This document shows positions 38,738 through 47,596 of a DNA stretch of 64,000 bases, piece after piece. Location: positions 496,001 to 560,000 of the forward strand of contig BCGQ01000008.1 in the NCBI GenBank assembly GCA_001599355.1. Direction: 5' to 3'. This DNA is from Nakazawaea peltata. Taxonomy: Eukaryota > Ascomycota > Pichiomycetes > Alaninales > Pachysolenaceae. The position numbers were made by a program, and so were the translations under genes. The notes under the pieces were generated by a model, which was not told where the DNA came from, searched no databases, and saw nothing but the letters and a program-made list of their open reading frames with translations. Numbering within the stretch: position 1 is the stretch's first letter; every line of letters begins with the position of its first letter.

Positions 38738-40762
38738 CTAATCATAGTTTGATCTTGATCCACCGACATCAAAGTACTTTCTGACAATTCTTGGGTCCAA
38801 ACCCATAGCTTGGACGGCCGATCTGGAGAGACGAGGCTTTTCAGGTGAGTCTGGATCGGTGTTCAAGTCTGTATATAACTCGGCACAGCCTCTGAGGTAG
38901 TCTTCTTTTCTAATTAATCTATAACGATTAGGCAAATTCTGGTAAATACCCATGTTGGCTGAGACAATACTGTTGAGATCTTGGTCATGAGAAAGAGTTC
39001 TAATGAACTCTTCTTGCTCTTGATTAGGCTCATAGGACAACTCTTCCTCAAACAGGTTTCCATGTTCAATCAATTTATGGACGAATGGAAGTTCATATTT
39101 GGTGGTGATCAATAAAGAGTGGCCTTCTTTTCCAGCTCTTCCTGTTCTACCAACTCTGTGAGTATAATTTGATAAGTCACTGTTAACACCGATTTGAATG
39201 ACATGAGAAACATCTGGGAAATCCATACCTCTGGAAACGACATTGGATCCAACTAAAATAGCTTTACGTGGACCTTTGTGTCTGTTCTTTGGATGAGGTT
39301 CTCCTCTGAAAACCTTCTGAGCGAAATTACGTTCACCTTGAGTTAACTTTCCGTGCATTTTCAAGGTGATTGGTTTTTGTTTAGAAGAGATATGATCCTG
39401 AGCAGAGACATATCTCTCAAGAATCTGGTGGAAAAAGTCGACAGAAACAGTGTTAGGTAAGAAAATCATAGGTTTGAAATCTGGCTCTTTCAATTTTGAT
39501 CCAATGAATTGTAAAGCAGCAGCATAACATTGGAAAATAGAGTCAGCGGTAACTAAAGATTGTTTAATGTTCTTGTTAACCTCAGTAGATTCACCTTGGT
39601 TGGCATCAATGAATTCATAACCGGATCCAATGATGTTGTCAGCCAAGTCAAAGACACTGTTAGACATAGTAGCACTGAAAAGGAAAGTCTTAAACTTATT
39701 CTCAGTATCCTTCTTAGTACTAATTTCCTTTAAACGGCCAAAAATAGTCTCCAAATCCTTCTTAAAGTTTTGGTTCAATAATTCATCAGCCTCATCGATG
39801 ACAACATGGTTGATTTGGGTCATAGCACGTTCAAAACGAGGCTCATTCTCGAGTAAATCAATGAATCTACCTGGTGTACAAACAGCAATAGGTGGTTTGG
39901 CTTGTTTGTTGAACATTCTCAATTGTCTATCAGCAGGAATCTTACCAGTAACTAAAGCGATCTCGTTATTTCTGAAAGGAGGCTTGGAAGCGAGCCAAAC
40001 CTTATCTAAAGAGTTTTTAGTTTGAACAGCCAAGTCTCTGGTTGGTGCAAAAACAATAGTATCGGTTCCAGTAAGGAAATCCAGCTTGGATCTACTCAAG
40101 AGATCCATGACTGGTAATCCAAATGCCATAGTTTTACCAGTTCCAGTCTTAGCTCTAACAACAATACCACGAGGATTGGTACGGAAATGATCAATCGACA
40201 AGGTTTGACATTTAGTGAAAGTAGGAGAAACATTCTTCTTGAAAGAAGCCTTAATAGATGGCTCCAAAAGAGAATCATCAACCATGGAAGATTTAATAAT
40301 GGTCTGAGATTCATCTAACTCCTTTGGAGGAGGGAATTCTCTCTCAGTACTGAGCTCATAGGCATCTTGATCCAGTTGGTTATTTCTAGAGAATCTATTA
40401 CCGAATCTATTTCCTTGTCTATTGTTTCTGTTACCACCGTTACCATATCTTTGGTTGTTACCATATCCTTGGTTGTTATTGCCGTATCTCTGGTTGTTAT
40501 TACCATATCTTTGGTTACTGTTTCTTTGGTTTCCATATCTTTGATTACCATATCCTTGGTTTCCGTATCCCTGACCTCCATTTCTTTGGTTACCATAACC
40601 CTGGTTTCCGTACCTCTGGCTACCATTTCTCTGGTTATTACCGCCAAAGTCATCGCGAGCAACCAGTTGGGAAATAGAGAAAAATCTAACCTGATTCAAC
40701 CCTTTCCCGGTGCTTAAACCAAGAACCTTGGTTGAGCTATTCTTAATAACAGAGTGCATCAT
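38738..40762 (-). CDS. MSS116: Mitochondrial DEAD-box RNA helicase Mss116
   Basis: RNA chaperone for mitochondrial group I/II intron splicing and translation. It is 674 residues (yeast Mss116 has 664). A basic, Ser/Thr-rich presequence is followed, at about residues 35-110, by a low-complexity stretch built from YGNQ/RYGNQ repeats. Helicase motifs are complete: AKTGTGKTMAF (near 204), APTRDLAVQ, TPGRFIDLLE, VIDEADELL (near 321), FSATMS (near 364), SRGMDFPDVSHVIQ and HRVGRTGRAG (near 535). A C-terminal extension ends DPRIVRKYFDVGGSRSNYD. Two adjacent ATGs (40762, 40759) are possible starts. It is divergent from REF2, as in S. cerevisiae (YDR194C/YDR195W). Confidence 0.94.
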   Translation of the reverse strand: MMHSVIKNSSTKVLGLSTGKGLNQVRFFSISQLVARDDFGGNNQRNGSQRYGNQGYGNQRNGGQGYGNQGYGNQRYGNQRNSNQRYGNNNQRYGNNNQGYGNNQRYGNGGNRNNRQGNRFGNRFSRNNQLDQDAYELSTEREFPPPKELDESQTIIKSSMVDDSLLEPSIKASFKKNVSPTFTKCQTLSIDHFRTNPRGIVVRAKTGTGKTMAFGLPVMDLLSRSKLDFLTGTDTIVFAPTRDLAVQTKNSLDKVWLASKPPFRNNEIALVTGKIPADRQLRMFNKQAKPPIAVCTPGRFIDLLENEPRFERAMTQINHVVIDEADELLNQNFKKDLETIFGRLKEISTKKDTENKFKTFLFSATMSNSVFDLADNIIGSGYEFIDANQGESTEVNKNIKQSLVTADSIFQCYAAALQFIGSKLKEPDFKPMIFLPNTVSVDFFHQILERYVSAQDHISSKQKPITLKMHGKLTQGERNFAQKVFRGEPHPKNRHKGPRKAILVGSNVVSRGMDFPDVSHVIQIGVNSDLSNYTHRVGRTGRAGKEGHSLLITTKYELPFVHKLIEHGNLFEEELSYEPNQEQEEFIRTLSHDQDLNSIVSANMGIYQNLPNRYRLIRKEDYLRGCAELYTDLNTDPDSPEKPRLSRSAVQAMGLDPRIVRKYFDVGGSRSNYD

Positions 40763-41233
40763 CTTTTTGAATAACGCCACCTCCTTTATCTTCTTTCTAA
40801 AACCCCTTTTTGACCCCTTTACCCTCCTTTTATTTTTTTTGTGCAGAAGAATTTTCACAGCGAAAATTTTTAGTCTTGACTCGATATGGAAACTACTTAA
40901 AAAGGAAGTCGATATTTTGCTCCAAAATAGGAAATTATCTGACCAGCAGAGAATTTTTCCTTTCAATCAAAAGGCAAATCCCTCGTAGTTATAAAAGGAG
41001 ATGTAAATCATCAAAGATTATCGAGGAATCTATTGGGAAAAGGGTCGTAAGATTGGTAATCTATTGTTTCAATACGGGATTTTCGACCATCATTGGGATA
41101 AACAGTCATCTATTAGTGTTTACCTGTTGTTTATTCCGTTCCCGCCCAACCCACAGTATTACTCTGTCTCTTATATATTGTACTATTTTGGCCTCTAAAC
41201 TCTGTATATATCTACGTATAGTTTTTGAAAAAG
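40763..41233. other. Divergent MSS116/REF2 intergenic region
   Basis: A 471-bp shared promoter. It is AT-rich with TATATA elements near 41172 and 41204 on the REF2 side. No gene seen. Confidence 0.5.
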
Positions 41234-43834
41234 ATGGATATCCGAGAAATGACGGAATTATCTGGGAGCAGTGCGCACCCTGTTAAGGTTGATGAGAATG
41301 ATTCTCCCGGTGTGCCGCCCACAGCGCCTACTACTCCTAAAGTTGATGCTTACAAGTATGATGATGAGGTAGAGGATGATGATTTGATTATTGTATCTCT
41401 GGAAGATATGTCTCTGATGAAGAGGGATCAGATATTTTCGAAGATGAAGAGGACGAGAGATGATGTTTCGACAAAAGTAGAGGATCCTGTGTTGAAGAAG
41501 AGTAAGATTGAGTCGGTGAATGGGATGCCAGGCACCTCCCAGCCTATGGAACAGCATATCGTGCCCCAGCACATAATACCTCAGCATATGCCACTTCAGA
41601 ATATGCCACCCCAACACATGTTGCCCCAAAACATGCCACCACAGCACATGCCACCCCAGCACATGCCACCACAGCATATGGTGCCCCAAAATATGGTACC
41701 TCTGCACATGGTGCCCCAGCAGATGTTTGATCCGTCTGCGCAGCCTCAGCCTGCGCGGCCTCTGACACCACCGCATACTCGTCCGTCTACTCTGCCGCTG
41801 ACGCCTGGTTTTGTTGAGCCTCAAGCTTGGCAGCAGGTCCCACAAAATCAGCATTGGGTGCAGGACCAGCAGTGGTCACAATTCCAACCTCTGCCACTGA
41901 ATCAACCTTGGTCGCAGTTCCAACCACTGCAGCAAGTCCAAAATTGGCAACAGGTGCAGGCTCTGCCACAATTACAACCACTGCCTCACTTCCAAGGTTG
42001 GGCAGAGGTTCAAACTCTGCCACAGGTCCAGACGCTGCCGCACTTCCAGGGCTGGTCGCAGGTCCAAACGCTGCCACATGCCCAGCCTCAGCAGGCTCAA
42101 CCTCAGCAACAGGTTCAGCAGCAGCAACAGGGCCAATCTCAACAACAGGTCGGACCTCAGCAACAAGCTCAACCTCAACAACTGGCTCAAACTCTTCCCG
42201 AAGCTTCTGCTCTGTCTAAAGCTCCGGTTCTGCCACAGCCCAAAGCTCTGTCTCTGCCTAAAGCCCTGACTCTGCCTAAGACTCAGTCCCTGCCCAAGAC
42301 TCAGTCCCTGCCACTGACCAAAGCTCTGCCTCTGACTAAAGCTCAAGCTCAACCTCCACTGAAACCTTTAAATCCTCTTCTGGATCTCGGAGATATGATG
42401 CTTCTCCACGATATACTAGATCCGTTCTTAAAAGTCATCGAGGTCACGATCACCAAACACAGGAATGACTATACACTGCTTGCAGAACATCTCGCCAATG
42501 CCTTCCTTGTGATCCCAGAGCAGGTATACCTTGGTCCACTGGATTACAGATACGAAGGCTGGAAATTGCTGGTGGATTTGATCAATGATATCAAATTTTG
42601 GAACTCATCCTCCACTCATATCCGTAGATTCTTCATCAGACTGAGAAATTGGCTCTCGCATGATGTCAAGGCGAAGCAGACTACTAAAATCGAGACCAAC
42701 CTTCGTTTGTTCCAAAGGGTTTCTCTTTCGTACGCAAACCTCACAACATACAAAATTTGGGAGTTATTGGGGAAATTGGTGAAAATCGATAAATATCCAA
42801 CTATCCAGAAATTAGCCGGGGAGATCAGAACAGCTGTCGAGCCTAAGAAACTGCCACCTACAACTACAAATGCAACTACATCTTCTAGTGTAATCAAATC
42901 TATCACCAAATCATCGGGAACATCATCTGTTTCCGCTGTTTCAACAACTGAGAAGCCGAAGGCTGTTTCTAGATCTGCAATTTTTATTAATGATCCTAAT
43001 AAGGGGAAAGGAAAGGACAAGCTGGGTGAAGATTCGAGTAAACTGGGAGAGAACTCCAATGGATTGGATGATTCTAAGCTGACTAAACCTTCCAATGATC
43101 TGGATGTAGTATCTAAATCGGATAAACTGTCACTGTCTGGTCCAGCTCTGGGTCTGACCTCGGGTCTGGGTCTGGGCCTGATTCTGAACCTGCCCCTGCC
43201 CCTGCGCACACCGCTGTCTCTGCCTAAGAAAAAATGGGCATTAAGCGACTACCTTAACAAACTGTCTTCCAACGCTCCGAAAAACAACAATTCTCCAGAT
43301 GAATCAGAACTGGAGAAAACACCAACCCAGCCAGAAGAAGAAAAGTCCGATTCGGCAGGAGTTTCAGGTATTTTACGTAGAAAATCCCCTTCGGCCGAGC
43401 CAAGACCTCGTAGAAAGGCTTCGGCTAGAGGTGTAAGATTCAAAACCGACAATTTAGTCGACATCAGATTCATAGAAGCCTCTTACGATAGATCTTCCAA
43501 CGTCAAAAACTTGGAAGAAGGTAAAGAGGGGTCGATTTTAATGGGAGTTTCCGAGCCGGGAGATATCGAATGGTATACTCCACCTGTATTTGACGTCACC
43601 TCAACAGATTGGTACAAGTCTGAGTATTTCCAAGATAACCCTCCATCTAAAGGTGGCTCTTTGGAATTTGAAAGCTTGGACAGAGACCTGCAAAATCTGA
43701 GAATTATTCTGATTCCACTGGTGGAATACCATAACGTCGGTAAAATCCCGGCTTCTCCTTCCGAATCTGCTTTTTTGAACGTTTTGCCACCTCGTATCAA
43801 CGAAGTTGAAATGGTCCCCTTCTACTCCTCTTGA
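41234..43834 (+). CDS. REF2: Ref2-like PP1-binding subunit of the APT/CPF 3'-end complex
   Basis: An 866-residue protein, probably Ref2, which tethers phosphatase Glc7 (PP1) to the cleavage-polyadenylation factor and acts at snoRNA/mRNA 3' ends. The best evidence is C-terminal: KKKWALSDYLNKLS resembles Ref2 KKLSFSKYLNK. Further on, SGILRRKSPSAEPRPRRKAS followed by ARGVRF resembles SILRNGKPKKARISSIKF, including an RVxF-type PP1-docking site (near residue 732). A conserved-looking helical region lies at about 380-530 (LGDMMLLHDILDPFLKVIEV onward). The first 380 residues are low-complexity: PPQHM units, then Gln/Trp-rich QVQTLPHFQGW units, then LPKTQSLP units. It is divergent from MSS116, as REF2 is in S. 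cerevisiae. The protein is much longer than Ref2 (533) because of these repeats. Confidence 0.75.
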   Translation: MDIREMTELSGSSAHPVKVDENDSPGVPPTAPTTPKVDAYKYDDEVEDDDLIIVSLEDMSLMKRDQIFSKMKRTRDDVSTKVEDPVLKKSKIESVNGMPGTSQPMEQHIVPQHIIPQHMPLQNMPPQHMLPQNMPPQHMPPQHMPPQHMVPQNMVPLHMVPQQMFDPSAQPQPARPLTPPHTRPSTLPLTPGFVEPQAWQQVPQNQHWVQDQQWSQFQPLPLNQPWSQFQPLQQVQNWQQVQALPQLQPLPHFQGWAEVQTLPQVQTLPHFQGWSQVQTLPHAQPQQAQPQQQVQQQQQGQSQQQVGPQQQAQPQQLAQTLPEASALSKAPVLPQPKALSLPKALTLPKTQSLPKTQSLPLTKALPLTKAQAQPPLKPLNPLLDLGDMMLLHDILDPFLKVIEVTITKHRNDYTLLAEHLANAFLVIPEQVYLGPLDYRYEGWKLLVDLINDIKFWNSSSTHIRRFFIRLRNWLSHDVKAKQTTKIETNLRLFQRVSLSYANLTTYKIWELLGKLVKIDKYPTIQKLAGEIRTAVEPKKLPPTTTNATTSSSVIKSITKSSGTSSVSAVSTTEKPKAVSRSAIFINDPNKGKGKDKLGEDSSKLGENSNGLDDSKLTKPSNDLDVVSKSDKLSLSGPALGLTSGLGLGLILNLPLPLRTPLSLPKKKWALSDYLNKLSSNAPKNNNSPDESELEKTPTQPEEEKSDSAGVSGILRRKSPSAEPRPRRKASARGVRFKTDNLVDIRFIEASYDRSSNVKNLEEGKEGSILMGVSEPGDIEWYTPPVFDVTSTDWYKSEYFQDNPPSKGGSLEFESLDRDLQNLRIILIPLVEYHNVGKIPASPSESAFLNVLPPRINEVEMVPFYSS
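41560..41720 (+). repeat. Coding minisatellite (PPQHM units) inside REF2
   Basis: About ten degenerate 15-bp units encoding (P/V)PQ(H/N)M pentapeptides in tandem. The frame is kept throughout. Confidence 0.85.
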
Positions 43835-44066
43835 GATAATGTACTATATAACCTCCAATTTTATGATTGAGATCTCTCTCCGAAAATATGACGTAATTTA
43901 GGCTTTAGTTGAGGCTTCAGCGGTAGCGAAAAAAAATATCCCTTTTTTAATTGAAGCGCGAAGGGGGCGATTTGGCTAGAGTTTATCAATGCTTTACAGA
44001 GCGCCTATGTAAGTGATACCGATTCTCGATACAATTAAGAGTTCATGTATTCTAATATGCCTAAGG
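43835..44066. promoter_or_regulatory. UME6 leader with a short upstream ORF
   Basis: ATG at 43989 opens an 8-codon upstream frame (MLYRAPM, stop TAA ending at 44012) 54 bp before the UME6 start. A GTAAGT overlaps its end (44009). A 5' exon joined to an AG before 44067 is conceivable, but the branch-like TTCTAAT is poor. The uORF reading is preferred. Confidence 0.4.
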
Positions 44067-45167
44067 ATGGATTCCAAACTTTTTGTGACCGAGGATTCCA
44101 GATCCGAAGCCACTTATTACCCTGAAGAGGGATACATATTTAGCACTAAATCACCTTTTAAAGAGAATGCAGTTGGGGGAGATGAACCTGTGTTCATGAG
44201 ACGACTGCTGGGGAATTTAAAATCACAATTCAGTGATCTCATGAGTTCTTCGCCCTCCAGGTTTCTCAAAAATTATCAACAAGGATCTATGGGGTTATTA
44301 CAAATTGTTAATATGTCTTCTACACCTCCTTCGAAGGATGCTGTGTTATATAGTGAAGTTGATGATTGTTATAGTAGTACCCCTCAGAAGGCTGGTACTA
44401 GTAATGTTAGAGCATCCAATGCTACTAAATTATCCAGAACTTATCATTTCCCTTCGACTTCTACTGTTGATGAGTCGGAAGGTACATCTACACAGCATTT
44501 AAGAGAACTTCTGGAACTGGAGCTTAAGAAGTCAACTTCTTCTAAATTGGATTATCTTCTGTTTTCTTCTTATCCAGTATATCAGGAAAACACGAAATAT
44601 GTAATGGAACCTTTGGAAGAGGAAGAAAATCTGAGTGATGCTGGTGAAGAAGATGACATTTTGCCATCATCAAGCTCCGAAATTCCTCATAAAGAACAAA
44701 GTCAGAGCTCAAATTATGTCCCATCATCCCCATTTGAGCTGCCTCTGGCTGAAGTTAAACAAGAAGAGATACCAGAGGATGAAGTATCAGATTCCAAGAC
44801 GGAATCAAATTCGACACTGTCAACCCCTGTGCGACCTCTGCCCGTACGCCAAAAGAGAAGATACAAGAAACGAGGAAGGTCAGCTGCCAAGACCCGTAAA
44901 TCAGCATATAATCCACGTAACTCCATTGTCAGATCAAAAAACGGCTGTTGGACTTGTCGCTTGAGAAGAAAGAAATGTCCAGAACAAAAACCTGATTGTG
45001 GTGAATGTCTTAGGTTGGGACTCCAATGTGATAACTCAGAACTGGATAGGCCTGACTATATGAACGACAAAAGGTTGGCCAAAAAGAAAATGGATCAGAT
45101 AAAAGATATAACCAACCTCAAGAAGAAAATACGAATGGCTAACAGAGTGTTACTGAAAGAGAGATAA
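44067..45167 (+). CDS. UME6: Ume6-type Zn2Cys6 regulator
   Basis: Orthologue of Ume6, the URS1-binding factor that represses meiotic and metabolic genes through Sin3-Rpd3 and Isw2, and becomes an activator with Ime1. It is 366 residues against 836 in S. cerevisiae. The C-terminal cluster [18 protein letters not shown] continues [11 protein letters not shown] (about residues 291-320). It and the following basic tail ([17 protein letters not shown]) match Ume6 (SGCWICRLRKKKCTEE; PDFVSDPKKKQMKLEEI). The N-terminal part is acidic and Ser-rich; a possible Sin3-interacting helix could be [13 protein letters not shown] (about 148), which is speculative. It is convergent with the EST1/EBS1-family gene, as in S. 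cerevisiae (YDR206W/YDR207C). The ATG at 44067 is the first in frame. Confidence 0.9.
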   Translation: MDSKLFVTEDSRSEATYYPEEGYIFSTKSPFKENAVGGDEPVFMRRLLGNLKSQFSDLMSSSPSRFLKNYQQGSMGLLQIVNMSSTPPSKDAVLYSEVDDCYSSTPQKAGTSNVRASNATKLSRTYHFPSTSTVDESEGTSTQHLRELLELELKKSTSSKLDYLLFSSYPVYQENTKYVMEPLEEEENLSDAGEEDDILPSSSSEIPHKEQSQSSNYVPSSPFELPLAEVKQEEIPEDEVSDSKTESNSTLSTPVRPLPVRQKRRYKKRGRSAAKTRKSAYNPRNSIVRSKNGCWTCRLRRKKCPEQKPDCGECLRLGLQCDNSELDRPDYMNDKRLAKKKMDQIKDITNLKKKIRMANRVLLKER

Positions 45168-45233
45168 ATAGTTATATAGTATGAGTTAATGTATTGCCTT
45201 TGTCTATATAATACTCGTAGAACTGAAAAGTCA

Positions 45234-47201
45234 TTACTCCAGTTCATCATTCTCCAATAATTTTTCAACCATATCATGGTAAAGCATTTCCTGGTCCTCT
45301 TGATTCAGTTTCTTCCGTTGTTCTTCTTCGTATTCTTTCTTCAAGAACTCTAGTGGATCAAGTGAGACTGCATCTCCATGAATCAGTTTGAACTTTTCAA
45401 TTGTCAGAGAAATATTATCGGTGGTGTGTGGACTGACTGTCGGAGGCGTCGATTCTCGTTTGATCTCGTTATTACTTTTTGCACCTTTTGGAGGTTTCTG
45501 TTTCTGGTCTTTGTTTCCTTGTAACGTAATGGAAAACATTAACGTCTCTGGATCGAATTTACACTCACAATTGGAATCCTTGTTTAACGATGACAAAAGT
45601 GCTCTTCCAAGTCTTGAAGTTGATACTAACCTGGCATGGTTGTCTACTTCATAACTGGTATTTTTATTGTCAGGGTCAACACCAGCTACCAAAAGACAAT
45701 TCTTTGGAGACTTTTCAAAGAATTTGGAGTCATTAAAATCCTTCAAATGGTTTCCAATTGGAGCATATTCTTTCAAATTGCAATCTTCATTATAAAATCG
45801 ATCTCTTGGGAATTTGGTTGTTATCAAACTGGCCAATCCTTCGTATTCAAATTCTGGATTGTATCTTTTGATGGTAGTAATTATCTGTTCAATATTTAAT
45901 CTAATTAGCTTCACCTCCAGGTTAAGAACTTCACCTATTTTAGAGATCAACTTGGGGTTCTGAGATAGATACTGATATCCCAAACGACAGAATTTCAACC
46001 AGTTTAAAATTACTCTGAAGAGTGGTAGTAACTTGGAATCCATAGTCATTCCCTTCAATAAGCCATCCAATACATGCTCTATATATTTAAAAATAAATCT
46101 CAAATACCTCCCGATCAGTTTGTTGTTCTTCAGTAATCTGTCATCTTCAAAAATGGGTGACCTATCTGTCAAGACATGGAATCCACCGATAAGGGCAATG
46201 AAGTATTGGGAGGAAATCTCTGCATCTTGAGTGCGATTCAATTTCTCAAATAACGCGATCTCCAAAGATTTCATCTCCAGTTTATTAATTTTTGAATCTG
46301 TGATCATGTACGACCTAAAAACTGACCAGAACAGAAATTCAAGACTTGAACTGTCAGACCTCTTCTTCGGTTTTGGTACTGGAATACATAATATGTTCAT
46401 GAAATTTGAGAATGCTAACTTTAAAGGAACTCTTGTGGTCGCTGCTCTCAAGAAAAGATAGATGGTATCAAAATGATCATCTTGCAAATAAGTAACAGCA
46501 GCAAGATGAGAAAATGAGTCCCCCATGGAAGGTAACACAAACAAGCAGCAATTGTACCAGTTTTGGCATGATTTGAAAGTTCTGTCACTACGGTTAATCG
46601 ACTTGGGAGGCATATATTTCTGAGCAGTGGCTGCTCTGTATCTTGAGAGGTCACCAATCGAAAGCATACATTTATAGATGATGTAGACGACGGTTGCACC
46701 AAGAGATGTCTGATTTTCGAGGGATTCCAATGTTCCCAAGTCCTTATCAGGCACATTTAAGTTCAATTTAGCATTAAGAAGCTCTATTGGAACATAAATT
46801 CCCATATCATATTGGGACAACAGCCTTCTCATCAAATCATAGTAAAAACTCCTACATGACTTTACACATTTGGTGTATATGGCGAAGAGTTTCCGAAGCT
46901 GGACCAGGTTCTCCTTCTTATTGCTCAGAATCATCTTGAAATGGTACTCAAAGTACTTCAACACCGGGAGGTGGAATTCAGCCCATATTCTGTCGATCAA
47001 ATCACTGTTGTTGCTGATACCAACAGAGCTTGGATCAGATCCCAATTGAGAAGATATTCCCAGGAGTATCCAAGTCATAAACTTGCTCTGAGTGAAATTC
47101 AAAGATCCTAGTAACAACGAGTCCTCCACATAGCTGCTCTTAAGTAAGTTGTATAGCTGGTTCCGCGACTCCACAAGTCCTTCCTCTTGTAACGATGACA
47201 T
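45234..47201 (-). CDS. EBS1: EST1/EBS1 (SMG7-like) family protein
   Basis: A 655-residue protein with the 14-3-3-like TPR region of the Est1/Smg5-7 family. Landmarks are SIGDLSRYRA (near 182), the WYNCCLFVLPSMGDSFSHLA repeat helix and DTIYLFLRAATTRVPLKLAFSNFMNIL. Two yeast paralogues exist: Est1 (telomerase recruitment) and Ebs1 (nonsense-mediated decay and translation inhibition). The sequence alone does not let me separate them. Position does: it is convergent with UME6, exactly as EBS1 is in S. cerevisiae. The C-terminus is acidic with a KEYEEEQRKKLNQEDQE helix. The ATG at 47201 is the first in frame. If it is EBS1 it is shorter than the S. cerevisiae protein (884). Confidence 0.75.
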   Translation of the reverse strand: MSSLQEEGLVESRNQLYNLLKSSYVEDSLLLGSLNFTQSKFMTWILLGISSQLGSDPSSVGISNNSDLIDRIWAEFHLPVLKYFEYHFKMILSNKKENLVQLRKLFAIYTKCVKSCRSFYYDLMRRLLSQYDMGIYVPIELLNAKLNLNVPDKDLGTLESLENQTSLGATVVYIIYKCMLSIGDLSRYRAATAQKYMPPKSINRSDRTFKSCQNWYNCCLFVLPSMGDSFSHLAAVTYLQDDHFDTIYLFLRAATTRVPLKLAFSNFMNILCIPVPKPKKRSDSSSLEFLFWSVFRSYMITDSKINKLEMKSLEIALFEKLNRTQDAEISSQYFIALIGGFHVLTDRSPIFEDDRLLKNNKLIGRYLRFIFKYIEHVLDGLLKGMTMDSKLLPLFRVILNWLKFCRLGYQYLSQNPKLISKIGEVLNLEVKLIRLNIEQIITTIKRYNPEFEYEGLASLITTKFPRDRFYNEDCNLKEYAPIGNHLKDFNDSKFFEKSPKNCLLVAGVDPDNKNTSYEVDNHARLVSTSRLGRALLSSLNKDSNCECKFDPETLMFSITLQGNKDQKQKPPKGAKSNNEIKRESTPPTVSPHTTDNISLTIEKFKLIHGDAVSLDPLEFLKKEYEEEQRKKLNQEDQEMLYHDMVEKLLENDELE

Positions 47202-47596
47202 TCTGGGTGTCTAATGAAGCAGATCACAGGCTGAGCTCAGCAGGTGGAATTTTGCATAATCCTCGAGGATTTAGATGATCTGATGTGATATAATCAATGG
47301 CAGTTAATCAGCTAACCGATTTTCCTCCACCTTATGGTCTTACTCCTTGCCTCTTATCGCCCTCTTCTCAATGAAACGATAAATTTTTCACTCGGCCCAA
47401 CCCCTGCAGGAAAATGATTTTTTTAGGCGGGTCTGTCGGGGTGTCTTCCTGAGGTCTTCCTGAGGTCTACCAGGAGCTCTGAGTCGAGTTCTGAAGGGGG
47501 CCTTGACAGGGTGATACCTGAAATACGTTCGAGAAGAGATACTACTTAGCGTTAATAGTTCATTGGAAGTAAATATACATTACATTTATATACATA
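47202..47596. other. EBS1 upstream region
   Basis: A 395-bp gap between two minus-strand genes. It has CTTATCG at 47353, TAACCGAT near 47318, and a two-unit GTCTTCCTGAG repeat (47443-47464). No gene seen. Confidence 0.5.

Noticed and set aside
40315-40717. Repeat-rich frames on both strands over the MSS116 N-terminus
   Set aside because: They are shadows of the YGNQ coding repeat.
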